Positions 57,313 through 64,000 of a stretch of DNA of 64,000 bases are shown piece by piece. The notes below the pieces were generated by a model. The model was not told the origin of the DNA, did no database searches, and saw only the letters and a list, made by a program, of their open reading frames with translations. The DNA lies in assembly GCA_029216955.1 (NCBI GenBank), contig JANAVB010015600.1, positions 27,668,182 through 27,732,181 of the forward strand, written 5' to 3'. The DNA is from Iris pallida (lineage: Eukaryota; Streptophyta; Magnoliopsida; Asparagales; Iridaceae). Made by a program: the position numbers and the translations under genes. Position 1 is the first letter of the stretch, and each line of letters opens with the position of its first letter.

Positions 57313-58372
57313 CCACATATCTCTATATATGGGTTTGAGTATTTCCCACAGTAAGTGTCCATCATGCATTAGGAGAGATGTCGCTGACGACTTGAATCTT
57401 CCCGCATGGGTCAAATAACAGACTATAATACAAGAATGGACTAAGCCTTGAATTCTGCAGCATAGCTGAAATTCTTTCCACTCACCTAATGTAGTTACAT
57501 GTGCTTCTGACTACACATTAAAGGTCCTGTGCCAGCCTGGTTTCAGTGTATAATTTTGGACGTCTATAAGTTTACCCTCAAGAGACGGCCTGATCTCTCT
57601 TTGTCCATACACTATAGGTGAGTTCTTTCTTAAAGAGACATGGCATGAAGCGCTTTGCGCTTCCCTTGCGGTGCTACGCCGCTATGACATGGCCCAAAGC
57701 CGAGGCCTTATCCCGTATCGGAAACCTCATCGTAGCGTCATACTACTGTAGCATGAGGTCACCGCCTCTTTGTAGTGCCAAACTATCCAGCATGAAGCCT
57801 TAGGCTCCCTTGCGGTGTTACGTCGCAACGAGATGGCTTGCAAGACCGAGGCTTTACCCCTATCCGGGTACCTCATGTGGTGTCGTGCCACTGTAACATG
57901 AGGAACCCCTCCTCTTTGTAGTGTTGACTACACCCTCTTTCATTTCAACATACAGCATTAGGCTACCTGCCTATTTGCGGTGCTACGCCGCTGTGACTTG
58001 GCTCATACAGTCAAGGCATTACCCCTTTCGGAAACCTCATGGTGGAGTCACCCCACAGTAGCATGGAGTTTCACTCCTTGTAGTGCTGCGCTACCGTGCT
58101 TCCTGTAAAGCACACCCGACATTCACTCTGTCTGAGAACTCATTAAGGTGTTTAAGCCAACCTTTCCACAGGATCCGTTTTTCGCAGAAAACAACAGTAG
58201 ACAACAGTGGTTGTAGGTCCGTAACCTCTCCATGCCACAGAGGACAAGTACCCACCGTTCCTGATATTCTTTCGGTTAATAGTCCTCCTTTGAACCAAAA
58301 GCTAGATGTCTAGTAGATTTCTCTTTGAACTAATAGCATAAAACTTTATGATAGGAATGTAATAACACAATA
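57313..58372 (-). other. Copia-H 3' untranslated region with three hairpin blocks
   Basis: Non-coding. Blocks of about 150 bp start near 57645, 57789 and 57958. Each has a GCGGTGCTACGCCGC-type inverted repeat and a second one around GTAGCATGAGG. They match the copia-D blocks in order. Confidence 0.7.
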
Positions 58373-59230
58373 TCAGAATGCCTTCAAGCCCATTTTACAA
58401 GCTGTGTCATCGACCAGCTGGCGCTTGAGGCCCTTGGTGAACGGATCCGCCAGGTTCTCCTGACTCCGAACATCAATCACTGCAATAACACCCCTCTTGA
58501 TGAGATCGTGTACTGTCTTGTGCTTCAACCGCACAGTCATCTTCTTCCCGTTGAAGAAGTCATTTAATGCTACCGCCGCAGTCGCCTGGTTGTCGCAGTA
58601 TATCGGTATCGTCGGTATTTGCGTCCAAACCACTGGAAGATCATACATAAGCTCCTGAATCCATTATGCTTCCTCCGCTGCGGTATCAAGTGCAAAGAAC
58701 TTAGATTTTATGGATGACCGTGAGAGCATAGTCTGTTTTTTCGATTTTCACGATATAGCAGCTCCACCCATTGTGAAAATGTATCCACCTGTGGACCTCT
58801 CGCTCTCCACTTCTGGGCACCAGCTGGCATCACTGAAGCCTTCCACTACCGGCGGATCTCCGCTGTAGTGCAGTGCATATGTCCGAGTCTTCTTGAAATA
58901 TCTCATAACCCGTTTCACAGTTTTCTAGTGCTCAATGCCTGGGTTGCTCGTAAAACGACTCAACATTTCCACGGCGAAAGCTATGTCAGGCCTTGTGGCT
59001 GTAGTAGTATACATCAAACTCCCGATTACGCTTGCATACTCCAGCTGCCTGGCCCTTTTCCCTGAATTAGGCTTCAGCTTCAGATCACATCTGTACGACG
59101 TATCGATCCCTGGAAGATTCTTATACCCGTAACGAGTGATCATCTTCTCAACATAATGAGACTGTGACAACGCTAGTCCAGTGTCTGTCCGGATGATCTT
59201 GATCCCTAAGATCACATCAGCTTCCCCAAG
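58373..59230 (-). pseudogene. pol: Copia-H RT C-terminus and RNase H
   Basis: GEADVILGIKIIRTDTGLAL, then SLMYTTTATRPDIAFAVEML and SRFTSNPGIEH followed by a stop (58925). The last frame, 58648-58373, has IYCDNQATAAVALND and ends ENLADPFTKGLKRQLVDDTA before the stop. This is the standard copia pol C-terminus. Confidence 0.92.
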
Positions 59231-61029
59231 TCCTTCATACTGAACTTGCTCGAGATGAACTTCTTTGTCTCCGTGACACAGTCCATATCCGTACCTAGGA
59301 TCAGCATGTCGTCTACGTACAGACAAACGATCACACCTCTTCCATCAGCGAACTTCGTGTAAACACACTTGTCCGTCTCGCTGACCATGTAGCCATTTGA
59401 CCTTATAACCTTGTCAAATTTCTCATGCCACATCTTGGAAGCTTGTTTAAGACCGTACAAGGATTTCACCAACTTGCAGACTTTGTCTTCAAGACCCTTG
59501 ACGACAAATCCCTCTGGCTGTTGCATGTAAATCTCTTCGGTCAGCTCGCCATTTAGGAAAGCCGTTTTCACATCCATCTGATGTATCACCATCTTATGTA
59601 TTGCTGCGAGAGCAATCAACATTTTGATGGTGGTCATCCGGGCTACTGGAGCATACGTGTCAAAGTAGTCAATCCCCTGCTTATGAGAAAATCCCTTGGC
59701 TACCAACCTAGCCTTGAACTTGTCAATAGTTTCGTCTGCTTTCATCTTCTTCTTGAAGATCCATTTGCATCCGATGGATTTCACTCCTTCAGGAAGATCA
59801 ACCAACATCCAAGTGTTATTTGAGGTGATGGAATCAATTTTATTGTCAATCGTCTCCTTCCAGAAAATTGCGTCTCTGGTCTTCATCGCCTCATCATAGG
59901 TAAGCGGATCTGCTTCCACATGATAGGTGACAAAGTCATTTCCGAAGTCCTTCGGCCTCCTTACACGCTTCGCTGACGGCTCAACAAGTTCTGGTTCAAC
60001 CGTTGTTTCAACATCTTTTTGGACTACTTCTTCATTGAAAACTTCAGTTTCTTGCACACCCTCCTTATTCTCCGGTATATCCGTAAGAATAATATTCTTG
60101 TGGCTTGCAAATTTGTCTTCAAAATATTCTGCGTCGCGAGATTCAATGATATGATTTGACTCAATATCAAGAAATCTCCGAGCATCACTCTTCTTGGCAT
60201 ACCCCAAGAAGATCGTCTTTGTAGTCCTTGTCCCAAGCTTATGAATCTTCAGATCTGGAAGCTTGACATATGCCAGACACCCCCACACTTGAATGACATT
60301 CAAGTTGGGTCTGACCTTGAACCAGAGTTCATGAGGAGTAATGTCTGAAGTTGCATGAGGCACTCTATTTAGAATAAAAGTGGCCGTTAATGCAGCTTCT
60401 CCCCAGTAGCACTTTGGAAGACCCGCAGTCAACAGCACTGAGTTAATCATTTCTGTTAACGTTCTGCTCTTCCTCTTTGCTACTCCGTTTGATTGAGGAG
60501 AGTACGGAGCCGTAGTCTCATTGATAATTCCATGTTCTTTGCAGAACGATGCGAATTCATGAGACCCATACTCTCCACCTCTATCACTTCTTATTCTCGT
60601 GAGTTGTTGTCCAGTCTGCCGCTCAGCTTCGGTCCTGAACTCCTTGAACTTCTCGAATGCTTCGTCTTTCGCCTTCAGCAAGTAGACGAACGCATACTTT
60701 GAGAAGTCATCGATGAAGGTTATGAAATACTTCATCCCGGCTTTTGTAGAGAATTGTTTGAAGTCACAGATATCGGAGTGTACCAACTCCAGAAGATCTG
60801 TACTTCGATAAACCCGAGAAAAGGGTTTCCTTGTGATCTTCGTTTGAGCACAAACTTCACATTTCTCTACCTTACCCCCACACTCGGAGATAAGTCCTAG
60901 ACTAGACATTTTGTTTATTCGTTTACAATGAACATGTCCTAGCCTATTATGCCACAACTCAAGAGTATAAGCAGAAGGAGTGATTGCATTAATTACATTG
61001 GACTGTTTTACAAGCTGAATTTTGAACAT
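59212..61029 (-). pseudogene. pol: Copia-H integrase and reverse transcriptase (605-codon open frame)
   Basis: The longest intact frame of the window. Residues 15-60 hold the zinc-binding HNRLGHVHCKR and CEVCAQTK. The integrase core follows (HSDICDFKQFS, IRSDRGGEYGS). The third catalytic position reads SPQSNGVAKRKSRT, with Lys where Glu is required. Next come the copia integrase C-terminus (TPHELWFKVRPNLNV, GYAKKSDARRF), RT with HQMDVKTAFLNGELTEEIYM, SLYGLKQASKMWHEK and the intact YVDDMLILGT. The frame ends at a frameshift near 59225 (KDLGKLM in place of KDLGEAD). Confidence 0.93.
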
Positions 61030-61062
61030 TCCTTCGGTATAAAAAGTTTTTCCGAAATATGT

Positions 61063-61503
61063 TCACTTAATAGATATCACCATCTGGCCAGCGTTGATGT
61101 CCATCCTGAGGCCTGCATTGCAGAGTAGGCCTCCCGAGATCAGGTTCTTTGCGATAGCAGGTACATACTTCACACCTTGAAGCACCAGAGACTTCCCCGA
61201 AGTCAGCTTCAAAACCACCGTCCTGATCCCGAGCACTTCAGCTTGTGCCTGGTTCGCCACCATAACCACTTCAGAAGTTGGTGTATAGGTGGTGAACCAC
61301 TCCTTGCTGGAGCAGACATGGCAGGTGGCTCCAGTGTCTACCCACCAGTCAGAGTCAGCCCTCACCGCATCGACCTGCGCAATCATAGCAACAACGTCAG
61401 TGATCATAGATACCTTGCTAGGCTCTCCTTGCTCTAATTGCTTCGTCTTTGCTTTGCATTCATTCTTGAAGTGGCCCTTCTTGCCACACTTGAAACAAGG
61501 CAT
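61063..61503 (-). pseudogene. pol: Copia-H zinc knuckle and protease
   Basis: Zinc knuckle CFKCGKKGHFKNEC, then protease WWVDTGATCHVCSSKEWF with the catalytic Asp intact and a flap-like VLGIRTVVLKL region. A stop at about 61063 separates it from the integrase frame. Confidence 0.9.
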
Positions 61504-62275
61504 CTGAGACTCTTTTGCTTGAAGGAAGTCCCCTTCACGTTCAGATTGTTAGGGTCCTTCTTCTTGCTGTGGGAAGCCGTATGCTTTCACCTTGGTTCTC
61601 TGGTATGAACCAGATTGGCGTTAGCCAATTGCTTGGACAGTGCGTCCACCTTCAGTTGAGCCCTCATCTGGTCCTCAATGTAGATTTTCTGCAGGAGATC
61701 GTCGAGACTGACCTCCAACTTCTTCCTATGCATGTTTGCATAGTACTTGCTCCACCCAGCAGGGAGCTTCGAAACGATCCCTCCAACAACAAACTTGTAG
61801 GGGAGAGGCATCGCCTCGTCTTCCAACTTCTGTCGCAGTTTTAGAAACTCCTTCACCTGCGACAGTATTGGCTTCTCGTCCTCAAAGAACCACTTATGAT
61901 ATTTTTCAACAAGAAATATCTTGGTCTAGTTTTTATCATCTTCGTACAGTTTTTCAAGAGACTCCCAAATCTCTCTGGCAACAGTCTTCTTTGAATAAGA
62001 TTCGGCAAGGAAATCTTCCATAGCATTTAGGATCATAAGCCTACAAATGCTATTGTCCCTTCTCCACTTGGCCTGGTTCTTAGTAGCCGCAGAGATTGCG
62101 GCTGCAGATCAAAATTCTGGAACAATAGGTTCCTCCTCAATCAACACGTGATCAACATCAGATAACTAAATATTGAGGAAAACCTTTCTTTTCCAGATTT
62201 GATAGTGTTCACCATCAAACTGTTCTAACTTAGAGAAGTTAGGATTGACGAGTGAAGCACGAAAGTTTTCCATCG
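61504..62275 (-). pseudogene. gag: Copia-H gag
   Basis: Starts with MENFRASLVNPNFSKLEQFD at 62275, then a stop near 62165, then MILNAMEDFLAESYSKK, VKEFLKLRQKLEDEAMPL and SKLPAGWSKYYANM. Stops and possible frame changes lie near 62110, 61925 and 61600. Confidence 0.88.
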
Positions 62276-62819
62276 TAGCAATTAAGCTTTGAGATTTGTC
62301 ACGTCCCGCTTCCCAGATTTGAACGGTGACGTCAAAACACATCCCCAGGCTATGCGCCAAAAATTGCGATTGTCGTCCGTGAATCAGCAGAATGGAAAAT
62401 ACAAGAAAATTTACATTACATAGTAATTATAATACAGGCAACTTATCTAACAGTACATTGTCTTACAGGTTTATTACAAAAGTAATTTACAAAAGTAACT
62501 ACGATAGCACTAGTCATAAACTGAAAGTCTTCAGGTCACTACTCCTCAACGTACAGTGGCAATGCCTCGGCAGGATTGTCTTCTTCTTCCCCTAGTGAAC
62601 AAATACTAGGTCGTTTAGAAACGGCAAACAAGTCCTCGGGTCAAAGACGTTTAAAAGAAGTTTGGAATAAGAATCAGAATGTAAAGATTTTCTATTAAAA
62701 AAAAATAGGAATATGACAATTCACAATTATTTGTAAGTGCCTTTGTACTAATTACTTAAGCAATATGAACATCATTCTTACTTCATGTAACGGGAAATTT
62801 CTATCATGGTGAGATGCAA

Positions 62820-63195
62820 ATTTCGAGCTTCCCTTGAGCTTACAATATAGTTTTGCCTCCCTTGAGCAAAACGAAATAAAAACTGCCTTCCTTTAATAGG
62901 GCAATTTCTTTTAAATTGAGATGAAATTTGATAGACTAACATGCAATGCAATTTTTGGAGAACAATTCCCTGAATAATCATCTAAACATTTCCCGTCAAT
63001 AATCCCATTAACCCAGGATCAGGCTGTGAATTCCGAGCCTCCCTTGGGCTTATCAATCATCTATTCGATGTTACTGTCGAAATAGACGTAATAAATTTTC
63101 GAGCCTCCCTTAGGCTTAGTTTGTCTCCCTTGAGCAAACAAAATAAGAGCCTCCCTTGGGCTTAGTTTGCCTCCCTTGAGCAAACAAAATACTGA
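62820..63195. repeat. GAGCCTCCCTTGGGCTTA / CTCCCTTGAGCAAAC repeats
   Basis: Two alternating short motifs with several copies each, at 62826-62875 and 63035-63190. The last two pairs lie head to tail with a period of about 44 bp. Confidence 0.8.
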
Positions 63196-63431
63196 TTAGC
63201 TTTTTGTTGTAATTATGCTACGGGACATTTAGGGATATTCAGTTTGTTCTCCCCCGCCCAATGCATCCTAAATGTTACAAAGAATTTCCCAAATGATTTA
63301 CAGAATGTTCCGATTTTTCTGAAAGTCGGAAATTGACTATCTCTTGAGATTTCCAAAAAATTCGGCAGACTCTCCTTTGTTTTTAGAGACTCCGAAAATT
63401 GCAAGAGATAATATACGATAAAAATAAATTC

Positions 63432-63551
63432 CGGGTTCGCCGACCCCTTCGGTGGAGCAACTCTCAACACCGGAACCACGCAAGTATATATCGGGTTCGC
63501 CGACCCCTTCGGTGGAGCAACTCTCAACACCGAAAAACCCACACAAGTATC
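63432..63551. repeat. 60-bp direct tandem duplication
   Basis: Copies start at 63432 and 63492 (CGGGTTCGCCGACCCCTTCG in both). The first 41 bp are identical and the tails differ. The overlapping open frames here are by-products of the duplication. Confidence 0.93.
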
Positions 63552-64000
63552 AAAAATAAAAATGCTTAATAATATTCCTTCTTACCATACAAGCAAGCAA
63601 GCAATCATGCATTTAAATTAGGCAAGCAAGTTTTCTTGATCTTTGCGGCTTGCAAATCAGTATCCCAAGTATCAAAATGATATTATTAGTAGAACAAAGA
63701 TATTAAACCTATTTCCATATGACATGACTTGAGAAAACCATGTTAGACTCCTTGTAACATTGCATTTATATGCAAGGGAGTTAGAAATTTATAGATGTAA
63801 AGTTACCGTGGTGTATGGGAACTTGCAAAATACTTTATTTAACTATCAACCATATCAAAGTAAGTTATTTTGATAAATTTAATAATTTGGACATAATGAA
63901 TATCATGTTCACTTAAATTCCAATTTCAATTACCCCTCTACCTGTGACATAAATTCATCTCATTATATATATATATATATAAATAGAGTCAAGTGTCCCT

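Larger units (their letters stand above)
56011..62296 (-). mobile_element. Copia-H, same family as copia-D, in host-gene intron
   Basis: Minus-strand element with a 3' LTR (56011-57312), hairpin-block 3' region, pol and gag in the same order and closely similar to copia-D. The 5' LTR is missing at the right: directly after the ATCTCAAAGC primer-side boundary (near 62285-62296) a gypsy LTR starts. It has a frameshift in RT, stops in gag and RNase H, and an integrase Glu-to-Lys change. Confidence 0.9.
62297..64000 (-). repeat. Gypsy (Tekay-like) LTR, runs off window
   Basis: Begins TGTCACGTCCCGCTTCCC, like the 5311 LTR (TGTCACGTCCCGATTTCG). Followed by A/T-rich sequence with TTTATTACAAAAGT words, as in related LTRs. 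In minus orientation this is the LTR 3' end. No coding region was seen up to 64000. Its total length and target duplication are outside the window. Confidence 0.55.

Overview
The window is nuclear DNA of a flowering plant. It holds one host gene inside a deep stack of nested LTR retrotransposons. A monocot is my guess, because exon 1 of the host gene is very GC-rich with G/C third positions, but this is weak evidence. There are no bacterial operons, no rRNA genes and no complete tRNA. Almost every long open frame is a decayed retrotransposon frame or lies in a repeat array.

Layout. (1) 1-3981, minus: the 5' part of a Tat/Ogre-like Ty3/gypsy element (LTR, arginine-tRNA-type primer site, leader ORF, broken gag). 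It is followed by a related 0.9 kb LTR-like unit (4258-5141) and a Tekay-like LTR (5311-8156). (2) 8562-49497, plus: an old Ty1/copia element, here called A, visible only as three pieces of pol and a 228 bp 3' LTR. It was split by two large minus-strand copia insertions and one hAT element. Copia-B (8981-23438, SIRE/Maximus type, with an env-like ORF) itself carries a Tat-type solo LTR in its 3' LTR and a 3.3 kb Tekay-like LTR in its RNase H. Copia-D (25600-49054, Tork-like, 832 bp LTRs, CATGA target duplication) carries a 12.9 kb non-autonomous gypsy element E (26804-39743), which holds solo LTR F (29950-33213), and a 3.9 kb solo LTR G (42606-46467). (3) 49498-55989, plus: ten exons (369 codons in frame) of a PYROXD2-like FAD oxidoreductase. 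A 3' half of tRNA-Gln and a poly-A retroposon scar lie just upstream. (4) 55990-64000: within intron 10 a hAT-like end is interrupted by copia-H (minus, same family as D). At its primer-site end copia-H abuts another gypsy LTR that runs out of the window.

Most insertion boundaries were placed by matching target-site duplications and by rejoining interrupted reading frames: A reads across B, the hAT and D; B's RNase H reads across the 14.3-17.6 kb LTR; D's integrase reads across G. The relative order of insertion can therefore be read: A, then B, D and the hAT, then the LTRs inside them.

The less ordinary signals are regulatory. Four unrelated LTRs carry arrays of short CG-containing, partly palindromic motifs just upstream of the TATA box. 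The D-type copia LTRs, and a similar unit at 4.3-5.1 kb, carry a plant snRNA-gene USE-like element exactly 32 bp upstream of the TATA box. The long gypsy LTRs carry dense TTGAC (W-box) clusters and a conserved terminal stem-loop. The 3' untranslated part of the D/H copia family is three diverged hairpin-rich blocks.
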